Source: Pseudomonas entomophila
Lineage (GTDB): Bacteria > Pseudomonadota > Gammaproteobacteria > Pseudomonadales > Pseudomonadaceae
Length of the DNA stretch: 64,000 nucleotides
Direction: 5' to 3'
Assembly (NCBI RefSeq): GCF_013523125.1
Contig: NZ_JAAMQJ010000007.1
Location: forward strand, 1 to 64,000
This document shows, one piece after another, positions 45,446 through 54,177 of the stretch. How positions within the stretch are numbered: the stretch's first letter is position 1; each line of letters starts with the position of its first letter. The notes beneath the pieces were generated by a model. That model was not told the origin of the DNA and searched no databases. It was given only the letters and a program-made list of their open reading frames with translations. Both the position numbers and the translations under genes were made by a program.

Positions 45446-46054
45446 TCAGTCGCGCCGTAACAGGCCGCAGTAGATGCCTTCGATGACGAACTCGCGCTCC
45501 GGGCCGATCTCGATCGGCGGGTAGTCGGGGTTTCGCGCCAGCAGGCGATAGCCGTCCGGCCCGCGGTGCAGGCGCTTGATGGTCACCTCGCCGTCCAGAC
45601 GCGCGACGACGATCTGCCCCTCGTGCGCCTCGCCCTGCTGACGAATGCCGACCAGGTCGCCGTCGCAGATGCCGTCGCCGATCATCGAATCGCCGCGCAC
45701 CTTGAGCAGGTAGTCCGGGGTACGCCGGAACAGGCTGGGGTCGACGTGGAGCTGCTCGTGAAGGTCCACGTCCGGGCCGATCGGCGCACCGGCCGCGACC
45801 CGCCCGAGCACAGGCAGTTCGAGCATCTCCGGGCGACGCAGCGGCTCGGCCAGACGAATGCCACGGGCCTGGTTCGGCGTGACGTGGATGAAACCGGCCT
45901 GGCACAGCGCGGTGATGTGCTTGCGCGCCACGCTGCGCGAGGCGAAACCGAAGCGCTCGGCGATGTCGGCCAGGCTCGGCGGCTGGGCATGGTCGACGAT
46001 GCGCTCGCGGATGAAGGCGAGAATCGCCTGGCGTTTGGGGGTCAAGGTGTCCAT
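45446..46054 (-). CDS. lexA2: LexA2-type SOS repressor
   Basis: 202 residues. N-terminal winged helix (SLADIAERFGFASRSVARKHITALCQAGFI) and C-terminal self-cleavage domain: cleavage site Ala88-Gly89 in RVAAGAP, nucleophile Ser123 in RGDSM, and Lys160 in EVTIKRL. The ASRSVARKH recognition helix differs from the usual SPNAAEEH and is that of the second Pseudomonas LexA, which reads GTAC-N4-GTGC. Such a box lies directly before its start. In P. putida relatives this gene leads an imuA-imuB-dnaE2 mutagenesis cassette; here its downstream neighbour is a convergent regulator gene, so the cassette is not linked. Confidence 0.92.
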   Translation of the reverse strand: MDTLTPKRQAILAFIRERIVDHAQPPSLADIAERFGFASRSVARKHITALCQAGFIHVTPNQARGIRLAEPLRRPEMLELPVLGRVAAGAPIGPDVDLHEQLHVDPSLFRRTPDYLLKVRGDSMIGDGICDGDLVGIRQQGEAHEGQIVVARLDGEVTIKRLHRGPDGYRLLARNPDYPPIEIGPEREFVIEGIYCGLLRRD

Positions 46055-46057
46055 GGC

Positions 46058-46069
46058 GCACGGTTGTAC
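46058..46069 (-). promoter_or_regulatory. LexA2 operator (GTAC-N4-GTGC)
   Basis: On the minus strand GTACAACCGTGC matches exactly the half-site pattern described for Pseudomonas LexA2. It lies only three bases upstream of the lexA2 ATG, overlapping where a ribosome binding site would be, and about 90 bases from the divergent HAD gene. It implies autorepression, perhaps with control of the divergent gene. Confidence 0.8.
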
Positions 46070-46158
46070 CCTGTTCGCGGCGTGCTGACCAGCCCCCTTC
46101 GCCGGCCAGATTCGCTATGATGGTCGGCCTTCCGCCCCTGACGTTGTCTGGAGAACCG

Positions 46159-46827
46159 ATGCTGAGCGCCTTGCTGTTCGATCTCGACGGCACCATGACC
46201 GATACCGACACCCTGCACCTGCAGGCCTTCCGGCGCCTGCTCCACGAGCACGACGGGCGTGAACTCAGCGAAGCGCAGTTCAAGGCGCAGATCAGCGGCC
46301 AGGGCAACGGCCCGCTGTTCGCCCGCCTGTTCCCCGACCTCGATGCCGAGCACCAGCAGGCCCTGGCCGCGCACAAGGAAGCGTTGTTCCGCGAACTGTC
46401 GCCCGAGCTGACGCCGATGCCGGGGCTGGTGCGCCTGCTGGACGAAGCCAAGGCCCAGGGCATCGGCCTGTGCGTGGTGACCAACGCCCCGCGCCTGAAT
46501 GCCGAGCACATGCTCGAGGCCATGGGACTGCGCACACGCTTCGAGCACGTGCTGGCCGCCGAGGACATCGCCCGACCCAAGCCTGACCCGCTGCCCTACC
46601 AGACCGGCCTGGCCCGCCTCGGCGTCGAGCCTGGGCAGGCACTGGTGTTCGAGGATTCGCTGCCGGGGGTGAAAGCCGGCAAGGCGGCCGGTGTGTTCAC
46701 CGTGGCGCTGTGCACCACGCAGCGCGCCGAGGACCTGCGCGAAGCCGGGGCCGACCTGGTGATCGACGATTTCGAGGACGAACGGCTGTGGGCGGTGATC
46801 GAGCGGATGAAGGCGGATCGACGATAG
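46159..46827 (+). CDS. HAD-superfamily phosphatase, beta-phosphoglucomutase-like
   Basis: 222 residues from the ATG at 46159 (TGGAGAA upstream). HAD motif I LLFDLDGTMTDTD, motif II VVTNAP, motif III region RPKPDPLPYQTGLARLG and motif IV FEDSLPGVKAGKAAG, with a helical cap after motif I. This is the subfamily IA phosphatase/phosphomutase group that acts on sugar phosphates or phosphoglycolate-like molecules. Divergent from lexA2 over a 104-base gap. Confidence 0.9.
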   Translation: MLSALLFDLDGTMTDTDTLHLQAFRRLLHEHDGRELSEAQFKAQISGQGNGPLFARLFPDLDAEHQQALAAHKEALFRELSPELTPMPGLVRLLDEAKAQGIGLCVVTNAPRLNAEHMLEAMGLRTRFEHVLAAEDIARPKPDPLPYQTGLARLGVEPGQALVFEDSLPGVKAGKAAGVFTVALCTTQRAEDLREAGADLVIDDFEDERLWAVIERMKADRR

Positions 46828-46882
46828 CGTAATCGCGTTCCCCTGCAGGAGCCGCCTTGCGCTGCGATTGCGCCTGCATGAG

Positions 46883-47090
46883 CTGGCAGAGCGGTTCACC
46901 CCGCCCTCATAGAACATAAAATATCTTGTTGATTTTAAAGCAAATAATTTAAGGACTTTGTGGGCCCTGCGGGCCCAATCGCGGCACAGGGGCCGCTCCC
47001 ACAGGGGGCAGTGATGGCCTGCAATTCCGCGGTGGGGGCTACGGGTGTAGAGCGGCCCCTGTGCCGCGATGGGCCGCAAAGCGGCCCTAA
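46883..47090. repeat. REP pair type A preceded by the shared CTGGCAGAGCGGTTCA block and an AT-rich island
   Basis: CTGGCAGAGCGGTTCA at 46883-46898 also starts the composite units at 18, 59.8 and 63.7 kb. Then comes an AT-rich island (46905-46955) and an inverted type A REP pair (GGCCCTGCGGGCCCAATCGC ... GCCCCTGTGCCGCGATGGGC). Confidence 0.8.
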
Positions 47091-47254
47091 AATCGATCAG
47101 CAATAAAGCCCCGGACCCTGCCAGCTATCGTCATGTTCTCTGCTCGACAGCGCGGCGCCAAGGCGGCGGGCGGACTCACACAGGAGGGCTGCGCTTGCCT
47201 GTATCATGCCGGTGAATCGATGGGTGCAGTCAATGATCCTATCCTGAGGCTTTT

Positions 47255-47394
47255 TTCAAAGACGTTGAAAGGCCTGGCCCTGCGAGCCCAATCGCGGCAC
47301 GGGGGCCGCACCACACCCGCCGCAGTGGTACAGGTCATCGCGGCCCATGTGGGAGCGGCCCCCGTGCCGCGATGGGCCGCAAAGCGGCCCTAGA
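47255..47394. repeat. REP pair type A with an inverted leader block
   Basis: AAAGACGTTGAAAGGCCTGG at 47256-47280 is the reverse complement of the leader start (GGCCTTTCAACGTCTTT) seen at 59.8 kb. It runs into an inverted type A REP pair ending at 47394. The gap between the HAD and hisN genes (46828-47441) holds nothing else I can support. Confidence 0.78.
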
Positions 47395-47441
47395 CATGGC
47401 TCAGCGACACAGCCTCTGAGCACTGCCAACTGCTCATCGAA

Positions 47442-48233
47442 TCACAACGCCCCGCGCAACAGTGCCACCACCTGCTCATGCAGCGCCGGATCACCACAGG
47501 CCACCACGCACCCCCCATGCTGCGCGGTCCCGCCGTCCCAGGCGGTCATCACGCCGCCCGCGCCCTCGACGATCGGCATCAGGGCCTGCACGTCGTAGGG
47601 CTGCAGGCTGGCCTCGACGATCACGTCGACGAACCCCGACGCCAGCATGCAATAGGCATAGCAGTCCCCACCGTAACGCATCAGCCGCGCCTGCCCGGCC
47701 ACCGTGTCGAAGGCCTGGCGGCGGGCCGAGGTGTCGAACATGTCGGGGGTGGTGCACATCAGGGTGGCCGAGGCCAGGTCCGCGCAGCGCCGGGTCCTGA
47801 GCAGGGTCTCGCCCCGCCAGGCGCCTTCCGGCGTGCCGATGAAGCGCTCCCCGGTGAACGGCTGGTTCATCACCCCGAGCACCGGACGGGTGCCATCGTT
47901 GAGGGCGATCAAAGTGCCCCACAAGGGCAGGCCGGTGATGAACGCGCGGGTGCCGTCGATGGGGTCGAGCACCCAGGTCAGCGGGCTGCTGCCCACGACT
48001 GCGCCGTGTTCCTCGCCAAGGATGCCGTGCTCGGGGTACTGCGCCTGGATCAGAGCACGCATGGCGTCTTCGGCGGCCTGGTCGGCGACAGTGACCGGAT
48101 CGTACAAGCGCCCGCCCTTGTCCTCGACCGCCAGCTCGGCACGAAAGTACGGCTGGATCGCCACCGCGGCCGCCTCTGCCAGGCGTTCGGCGAAGACGCG
48201 GTACTCACGGATCTGTTCAGCGCTCAAGGACAT
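47442..48233 (-). CDS. hisN: HisN-type histidinol-phosphatase / inositol monophosphatase family
   Basis: 263 residues. Inositol monophosphatase fold: GGRLYDPVTVADQAAEDAMRALI, the metal-binding ILGEEHG and LDPIDGTRAFITGLPLWGTLIAL motifs, and YDVQALMPIVEGAGGVMTAWDGG near the end. The spacing and RYGGDCYAYCMLASG are typical of the HisN branch, which dephosphorylates histidinol phosphate in histidine synthesis in organisms that lack the HisB phosphatase domain. Convergent REP-rich gap downstream; LysE-type gene lies beyond its start. Confidence 0.9.
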   Translation of the reverse strand: MSLSAEQIREYRVFAERLAEAAAVAIQPYFRAELAVEDKGGRLYDPVTVADQAAEDAMRALIQAQYPEHGILGEEHGAVVGSSPLTWVLDPIDGTRAFITGLPLWGTLIALNDGTRPVLGVMNQPFTGERFIGTPEGAWRGETLLRTRRCADLASATLMCTTPDMFDTSARRQAFDTVAGQARLMRYGGDCYAYCMLASGFVDVIVEASLQPYDVQALMPIVEGAGGVMTAWDGGTAQHGGCVVACGDPALHEQVVALLRGAL

Positions 48234-48316
48234 GGGCAGGGCCTCGTTCGAAAGAAAGGGAGCGCATCATACCCCACTCCCCCGCCCGGCCAACCCCGAC
48301 GCCTCGCGGCAGGCGC

Positions 48317-48937
48317 TCAGGAGAAACTCGCCTCCATGAACAGCAGGGGGTACAGCGAGATGACCAGCAGCGCCGCCATCATCAGGTTGAACAGGGTCAA
48401 CCAGCGTGGGTTGCGCAACAGGTTGCGCAGCGCGCTGCCGAACATCACCCAGATCCCCACGCTCGGCAGGTTGACCAGGGCGAACAGCGCGGCGATGACG
48501 ATGACGTTCATCACGTAGCCCTGGGCTGGCGTGTAGGTGGTGATCGCGCCGATCGCCATGACCCAGGCCTTGGGGTTGACCCACTGGAAGGCTGCCGCGC
48601 CGAAGAAGCTCAGGGGCTTGCGGGTACCAGGCGCGTCGTTGGCCATCGGCCCGGAGGTGGCGATCTTCCAGGCCAGGTACAGCAGGTAGGCGGCGCCCGC
48701 GAAACGCAAGGCGGTGTAGGCCGGTGGCCAGGCCTTGAACACCTCGCCCAACCCGAAGCCCACTGCCAGCACCAGCACCATGAAGCCCAGGCTGATCCCC
48801 AGAGCGTGAGGGATCGAGCGACGCACGCCGAAGTTGACACCCGAGGCCAACAGCATGGTGTTGTTGGGCCCCGGGGTGATCGAGGAGACGAAGGCGAACA
48901 GCACGAAGGCGCTGAGCAGGTCGAAGGAATCGAGCAT
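48317..48937 (-). CDS. LysE/RhtB-family amino acid exporter
   Basis: 206 residues from the ATG at 48937; the frame is open upstream but MLDSFDLLSAFVLFAFVSSITPGPNNTMLLASG is the family start with the PGPNN signature. Six membrane helices are apparent; FFGAAAFQWVNPKAWVMAIGA is a second conserved segment. Family members export amino acids or derivatives to the periplasm. It lies 83 bases before hisN on the same strand, so cotranscription is possible. Confidence 0.91.
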   Translation of the reverse strand: MLDSFDLLSAFVLFAFVSSITPGPNNTMLLASGVNFGVRRSIPHALGISLGFMVLVLAVGFGLGEVFKAWPPAYTALRFAGAAYLLYLAWKIATSGPMANDAPGTRKPLSFFGAAAFQWVNPKAWVMAIGAITTYTPAQGYVMNVIVIAALFALVNLPSVGIWVMFGSALRNLLRNPRWLTLFNLMMAALLVISLYPLLFMEASFS

Positions 48938-49145
48938 GGCGGCGTGTTCCAGAGCGTTTAGTTGGCGTCGTTCTACCGTACTGGACGCCAGACGCGCCGG
49001 ACCCATACAGTTGCACACTATCGAAGCCATACACTTCACTGTACCGATCGGATCTTGTGACATATGCGCCAATGTGCGCCTCTACGCTCGGCAAGCGTGA
49101 TGAGGGTCGCTACCATGGCAGGCTGTCCAACCAGGAAGTTGACCC

Positions 49146-49643
49146 ATGAGCCTGTCCATTCGCCCCGCCCGCCGTGCCGACGCCGCGCAGATCCTGTCCT
49201 TCATCACCGAGCTGGCCGAGTACGAACACGCTCGCCATGAAGTGATCGCAACCGAAGCTGACATCGAGCGCACGTTGTTCGACGAAGGCGCCACGACGCG
49301 CAGCCTGATCTGCGAGCGCGACGGCCAGGCGATCGGCTTCGCCGTGTACTTCTACAGCTACTCCACCTGGCTGGGCCGCCGCGGCATCTACCTGGAAGAC
49401 CTGTACGTCACGCCCGAGCAACGCGGGGGCGGCGCCGGACGCACGCTGCTGCAACACATCGCCCGCGAAGCGGTGGCCAATGGCTGTGGCCGTCTGGAGT
49501 GGAGCGTGCTGGACTGGAACACCCCGGCGATCGGGTTCTACGAGGCGGTCGGTGCCAAGGCGCAGAACGAGTGGATCCGCTACCGGCTGGAAGGCGATGG
49601 CCTGGTGGCGTTCTCCGAAGGCCGCACCGTTTCCGGCAACTGA
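49146..49643 (+). CDS. GNAT-family N-acetyltransferase
   Basis: 165 residues; AGGAAG before the ATG. Acetyl-CoA binding core: IYLEDLYVTPEQRGGGAGRTLLQHIAREAVANGCGRLEWSVLDWNTPAIGFYEAVGA, where RGGGAG is the pyrophosphate loop. It resembles spermidine/spermine or diamine acetyltransferase-like GNATs (SAT family: FYSYSTWLGRRGIYLEDLYV). Substrate cannot be fixed. A second GNAT gene lies 92 bases downstream. Confidence 0.9.
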   Translation: MSLSIRPARRADAAQILSFITELAEYEHARHEVIATEADIERTLFDEGATTRSLICERDGQAIGFAVYFYSYSTWLGRRGIYLEDLYVTPEQRGGGAGRTLLQHIAREAVANGCGRLEWSVLDWNTPAIGFYEAVGAKAQNEWIRYRLEGDGLVAFSEGRTVSGN

Positions 49644-49735
49644 GCCCCGGCCACTCGCGTGTCGCACCCAGGCATACCGGCAGGCACGCCCTGGGTGCGA
49701 CACCCCCTCGACGCTCACCTCTCCACGGAGCCCCC

Positions 49736-50305
49736 ATGATCCATATCCGCCCCATGACCGAGGACGACTTCGTGCGCTTCTGGCCGACCTTCCAGGCCAT
49801 CGTCGCCGCCGGCGACACCTACGCCCTGGACCCGGCGATGACGTTCGAGCAGGCCCGACAGCTGTGGCTCGAGCTGCCTCTGCGCACCTTGGTCGCCGAA
49901 GCGGACGGCCAGCTGCTGGGCAGCTACTACCTCAAGCGCAACGCCGCCGGTCCTGGTGCCCACGTCGGCAACTGCGGCTACATGGTTTGCGAATCCGGGC
50001 GCGGCCGCGGTGTGGCTCGGGCGATGTGCGAGCACTCGCAGAAGCTGGCCCGTCAGGAAGGCTTGCTGGCCTTGCAGTTCAACTGCGTGGTGGCCACCAA
50101 CGACGTAGCGGTGGCGCTGTGGACCACGCTTGGCTTCGACACCGTCGGACGCCTGCCGCGGGTGTTCCGGCATGCCCGGCTGGGGCTGGTCGATGGCCTG
50201 GTGATGTACAAGTGGCTGGCTGACGACCCGGTGGTGGACACCCCTGCCCTGTTGATCGGGCGCAAGAACATCGAGGCCCGTGCGTCGCGCCGTCGCGGCC
50301 GCTGA
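49736..50305 (+). CDS. GNAT-family N-acetyltransferase
   Basis: 189 residues from the ATG at 49736 (CGGAG upstream). RPMTEDDFVRFWPTFQAIVAAGDTYALDPAMTFEQARQLW, GNCGYMVCESGRGRGVARAMCEHSQKLARQEGLLALQFNCVVATNDVAVALWTTLGFDTVGRLPRVF: the RGRGVA loop binds acetyl-CoA. About 25 residues longer at the C-terminus than usual, with a Lys/Arg-rich end (ARASRRRGR). Likely cotranscribed with the upstream GNAT gene, but the two are not close paralogues. Confidence 0.89.
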   Translation: MIHIRPMTEDDFVRFWPTFQAIVAAGDTYALDPAMTFEQARQLWLELPLRTLVAEADGQLLGSYYLKRNAAGPGAHVGNCGYMVCESGRGRGVARAMCEHSQKLARQEGLLALQFNCVVATNDVAVALWTTLGFDTVGRLPRVFRHARLGLVDGLVMYKWLADDPVVDTPALLIGRKNIEARASRRRGR

Positions 50306-50368
50306 AGGGAGCATCGTTCGTATCGTGCTGTCCACTGCCACGCCAATAGAGGATTGCAGGAGGTGGAC

Positions 50369-51190
50369 ATGCGTCACGTGAAGCTTGCCGGCCGGACGGT
50401 GCCGGTGATCGGCCAGGGCACCTGGTACATGGGCGAGGACCCGGCCCGCCGCGCGGCCGAGGTGACCGCCCTGCAGCGGGGCATCGAGTATGGCATGACC
50501 TTGATCGACACGGCGGAGATGTACGCCGAAGGCGGCGCCGAGACGGTGGTCGGCCAGGCCATCGCCGGGCGTCGCGACCAGGTGACCCTGGTCAGCAAGG
50601 TCTATCCGCACAATGCCGGCCGCCAAGGCGTGGCCGCGGCCTGCGAACGCAGCCTGCGGCGGCTGGGCACCGAGCACATCGACCTCTACCTGCTGCACTG
50701 GCGCGGCCGCTACCCGCTGGAGGAGACCGTGGAGGCCTTCGAGCGGTTGCGCGAGCAGGGCAAGATCGGCCGCTGGGGGGTGTCGAACTTCGATGTCGGT
50801 GATCTGGAAGCGTTGGACAATCCGGACTGCGCGACCAACCAGGTGCTGTACAACCCGGTGGCGCGCGGGATCGAGTTCGACCTGCTGCCTTGGAGCCGGG
50901 CGCGGCATTTGCCGACCATGGCCTACTGCCCCTTGGCCCAGGCGGGCCAGTTGCTGGGGCACCCGGTGCTGGCGCAGATCGCCGAGCGGCATGGTGTGAC
51001 ACCGGCGCAGGTGAGCCTGGCGTGGGTGACGCGTGAGGATGGGGTGATCGCCATTCCGAAGGCGGTGGACCCGGTGCACGTGCGGCTCAATGCTGCGGCG
51101 GGTACGCTGGTGCTAGAGGCGCAGGATCTGGCGGCGATCGACCGGGCGTTTCCGGCGCCGACGCGCAAGCAACGGTTGGCGATGGTGTAG
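50369..51190 (+). CDS. Aldo/keto reductase
   Basis: 273 residues from the ATG at 50369, with GCAGGAGG upstream. TIM-barrel AKR with catalytic Asp in TLIDTAEMYAEGGAE (Asp-Tyr motif), Lys in VSKVYPHNAG and His in DLYLLHWRGRYPLEE; IGRWGVSNFDVGDLE and VIAIPKAVDPVHVRLNAAA bind NADPH. Reduces carbonyl compounds; substrate unknown. Stands alone, followed by a REP pair. Confidence 0.91.
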   Translation: MRHVKLAGRTVPVIGQGTWYMGEDPARRAAEVTALQRGIEYGMTLIDTAEMYAEGGAETVVGQAIAGRRDQVTLVSKVYPHNAGRQGVAAACERSLRRLGTEHIDLYLLHWRGRYPLEETVEAFERLREQGKIGRWGVSNFDVGDLEALDNPDCATNQVLYNPVARGIEFDLLPWSRARHLPTMAYCPLAQAGQLLGHPVLAQIAERHGVTPAQVSLAWVTREDGVIAIPKAVDPVHVRLNAAAGTLVLEAQDLAAIDRAFPAPTRKQRLAMV

Positions 51191-51240
51191 GGACGGTGCG
51201 GCAAGGTGTGGATAGGCTGACGGCTTCGGGTGGCTGATGT

Positions 51241-51360
51241 GCGGGCCCTGCGGGCCCGATCGCGGCGCAGGGGCCCACACAGGAGACCGCGACTGCCTGT
51301 ATCACCGCGGCCGGTGTAGGAGCGGCCCCTGTGCCGCGATCGGGCCCGCAGGGCCCGCAA
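51241..51360. repeat. REP pair, type A (inverted)
   Basis: GGGCCCTGCGGGCCCGATCG on the left and GTGCCGCGATCGGGCCCGCA on the right, about 60 bases apart. It lies between the convergent aldo/keto reductase and EmrB genes and likely blocks read-through both ways. Confidence 0.85.
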
Positions 51361-51411
51361 AACCCGCCCCTTCACCTATTCAGGCATCACGCACCCGAAC
51401 AGCCCCTCGCC

Positions 51412-52947
51412 TCAATGCCCCCCCGACCCCGGCGCCGGCTTGGCGCTGAACGGGGGCTTGGCGAACCACACCAGCAGGATCAACCCGGCAAACACCCAGG
51501 TCATCAACATGAAGTAATCCACCGTCGACATCATGTACGCCTGGCCATTGAGGATCTGCTCCAGCTGGGCGTAACTCTGCCCGTTGGCGCCCCCCAGGGT
51601 CTCCAGCGCATGCCGGGTCGCCGGGTCATAGGTGCTGATGTGCTCGCTCAGGTACGCATGGTGCTGATCGGCCCGGCGAATCCAGATCCAGGTGGTCAGC
51701 GAGGCGGCGAAGCTGCCGCCCAGGGTACGCAGGAACGTCGCCAGGCCCGAGCCGTCGGCGATCTGCTGGGGCGGCAGGTCCGAGAGCAGGATGCTCAGGG
51801 TCGGCATGAAGAACAGCGCCACGCCGATCCCCATGAACATCTGCACCAGGGCGATGTGCATGAAGTCCACCTGGTCGGTGAACCCGGCGCGCATGTAGCA
51901 ACTGCCACCGATGGCGAGGAACGCCAGCGCCGCCAGCAGGCGCAGGTCGAAACGGTGGGCGTACTTGCCGACGAAGGGCGACATGATCACCGGCAGCAGG
52001 CCGATCGGCGCCACGGCCAGGCCTGCCCAGGTGGCGGTGTAGCCCATCTGCGTCTGCAACCACTGCGGCAGGATCAGGTTGATGCCGAAGAACCCGGCAT
52101 AGCCACCCACCAGCACGAGGGTGCCGACGCGGAAGTTGCGGTGGGCGAACAGGCGCAGGTTGACGATCGGATGGCGATCGGTCAGCTCCCAGATCACGAA
52201 GCCGATCAGGAACACCAGCGAGATCAGACTGCCGACGATGATGAACGGCGACTCGAACCAGTCCAGGTCGTTGCCCTTGTCGAGCACCACCTGCAAGGCG
52301 CCGACCCCGACGATCAAGGTCAGCAGGCCGATGTAATCCATCGGCTGGCGGCTGGTGACCACCGGCCGGTCGCGCATCTGCTGGCGCACCACGGCGGCGG
52401 CGAACAGGCCGATCGGCACGTTGATGAAGAAGATCCACGGCCAGCTGTAGCTGTCGGTGATCCAGCCTCCCAGAATCGGCCCGGCAATCGGTGCCACCAC
52501 CGTGACCATCGCCAGCAGCGCCAGGGCCATGCCCCGCTTGGCCGGGGGGTAGACGGCGATCAGCAGGGTTTGGGTCATCGGGTACAACGGCCCGGCGACC
52601 ACCCCTTGCAGCACGCGAAAGCCCACCAGCTCGGGCATCGACTGGGCGATGCCGCAGAGGAACGAGGCGATCACGAACAGCAAGGTGGCCCAGATGAACA
52701 GCTTGACCTCGCCGAAGCGTCGGCTCAGCCAACCAGTCAGCGGCAAGGCGATGGCGTTGCTGACGGCGAACGAGGTGATCACCCAGGTGCCCTGCTCGTA
52801 GCTGACCCCCAGGTTGCCGGAAATGGTCGGCAAGGCGACGTTGGCAATCGTCGTGTCGAGCACCTGCATGAAGGTGGCCAGCGACAGACCGATGGTGGTC
52901 AGCAGCAGGCTCGGCGGGGTGAACTGGGCCGGCGCGCTCTGGCTCAT
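51412..52947 (-). CDS. emrB: EmrB-type MFS multidrug efflux transporter (DHA2 family)
   Basis: 511 residues, 14 predicted membrane helices. Motif A-like SRRFGEVKLFIWATLLFVIASFLCG, and motif C region AMVTVVAPIAGPILGGWITDSYSWPWIFFINVPIGL, are DHA2 hallmarks; LDTTIANVALPTISGNLGVS is the usual helix 1. It pumps hydrophobic drugs out together with EmrA and an outer-membrane channel. Its ATG overlaps the EmrA stop (ATGA), so the two are translationally coupled. No TolC-like gene is included in the operon. Confidence 0.93.
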   Translation of the reverse strand: MSQSAPAQFTPPSLLLTTIGLSLATFMQVLDTTIANVALPTISGNLGVSYEQGTWVITSFAVSNAIALPLTGWLSRRFGEVKLFIWATLLFVIASFLCGIAQSMPELVGFRVLQGVVAGPLYPMTQTLLIAVYPPAKRGMALALLAMVTVVAPIAGPILGGWITDSYSWPWIFFINVPIGLFAAAVVRQQMRDRPVVTSRQPMDYIGLLTLIVGVGALQVVLDKGNDLDWFESPFIIVGSLISLVFLIGFVIWELTDRHPIVNLRLFAHRNFRVGTLVLVGGYAGFFGINLILPQWLQTQMGYTATWAGLAVAPIGLLPVIMSPFVGKYAHRFDLRLLAALAFLAIGGSCYMRAGFTDQVDFMHIALVQMFMGIGVALFFMPTLSILLSDLPPQQIADGSGLATFLRTLGGSFAASLTTWIWIRRADQHHAYLSEHISTYDPATRHALETLGGANGQSYAQLEQILNGQAYMMSTVDYFMLMTWVFAGLILLVWFAKPPFSAKPAPGSGGH

Positions 52948-54140
52948 CGCGGCGCCGACTTGCCGCGGGCGGCGCTGTTCTCGCGGATCAGGCGGGCGAT
53001 CAACTGATCGGCCTCGGCCAGCTGCTGGTCATACACCTGGGTGGCGAACGGCGCTTGTCGTGGCGGTTGCTGGGCCAGGGTCGGGCCGCTCTGATCGTGC
53101 AGGTCGACCTCGGCCACGGTGGACAGGCCGATGCGCAGCGGATGCTGCTGCAGCCGCTCACGGTCCAGGTGGATGCGCACCGGTACGCGCTGGACGATCT
53201 TGATCCAGTTGCCGGTAGCGTTCTGTGCCGGCAGCAGGGCGAAGGCGCTGCCGGTCCCGGCGCCCAGGCTCTCGACCGTGCCCTTGTAGACGATGTCGTC
53301 GCCGTACAGGTCGGCGGTCACCTCCACCGGCTGGCCGATGCGCATGTCGCGCAGTTGGGTCTCTTTGAAGTTGGCGTCGATCCACACCTCGTCCAGCGGG
53401 ATCACCGCCATGGTCGCCGCACCCGGTTGCAGGCGCTGGCCCAGCTGCACGGTGCGCTTGGCGACGTGGCCGGTCACCGGGGCCACCAGGGTGGTACGGG
53501 CATGGGCGAGGTAGGCCTGGCGCAGGTCGGCAGCGGCGGCCATCACGTCAGGGTGAGAGGCCACCACGGTGTCGTCGACCAGGGCCGTGCTGGTGGCCAA
53601 CTGCTGACGGGCGTTGTCCAGGGCGCTTTGCGCACTGGTCAGGTCATCCTGGGCGTGCGACAGCTCTTCGGCGGCGATGGCACCGCTGGAGGCCAGCTCC
53701 TTGCGTCGGCCGTAGTTGTCGCGGGCCGTCTTCAGCTGGGCCTGGCGGCTTTGCACCTGGGCCTTGAGCGCATCGACGTTGCTGTACAGGCCACGCACCT
53801 GGCGCACGGTACGGGCCAGGTTGGCCTCGGCCGACTGCAAGGCCACTTCGCTGTCGCTCGGGTCGAAGGTGAGCAGTACCTGGCCGGCCTGCACCAGGTC
53901 GCCGTCGTCGGCACCGATGCGGGTCACGGTGCCGGTCACCAGGGGGGTGATCTCGACCACGTTGCCGCTGACGTAGGCATCGTCGGTACTCTCGTACCAG
54001 CGGCCGACGAGCGAATACCAGGCCCAGAAGCCGGCTGCGCCAAGGATCACGAGCAACAGCAGGCCCAGCAGCAGCACCTTGCGCTTGCGCGAGGACTGGG
54101 GCGCCGGGGGAGTAGAAGAAGTGTCCGCGGGAGTGGCCAT
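52944..54140 (-). CDS. emrA: EmrA/HlyD-type membrane fusion protein
   Basis: 398 residues. A basic N-terminus and one membrane helix (KVLLLGLLLLVILGAAGFWAWYSL) are followed by WYESTDDAYVSGNVVEITPLVTGTVTRIGADDGDLVQAGQVLLTFDPSD (lipoyl half), a long coiled-coil hairpin (about residues 100-190) and APVTGHVAKRTVQLGQRLQPGAATMAVIPLDEVWIDANFKETQL (second lipoyl half plus barrel). It links EmrB to the outer membrane channel. 37 bases after the MarR gene stop. Confidence 0.93.
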   Translation of the reverse strand: MATPADTSSTPPAPQSSRKRKVLLLGLLLLVILGAAGFWAWYSLVGRWYESTDDAYVSGNVVEITPLVTGTVTRIGADDGDLVQAGQVLLTFDPSDSEVALQSAEANLARTVRQVRGLYSNVDALKAQVQSRQAQLKTARDNYGRRKELASSGAIAAEELSHAQDDLTSAQSALDNARQQLATSTALVDDTVVASHPDVMAAAADLRQAYLAHARTTLVAPVTGHVAKRTVQLGQRLQPGAATMAVIPLDEVWIDANFKETQLRDMRIGQPVEVTADLYGDDIVYKGTVESLGAGTGSAFALLPAQNATGNWIKIVQRVPVRIHLDRERLQQHPLRIGLSTVAEVDLHDQSGPTLAQQPPRQAPFATQVYDQQLAEADQLIARLIRENSAARGKSAPR

Positions 54141-54177
54141 GGCGATACCTTGGGGAAGAAGTCGAATCAGGAAAGTG

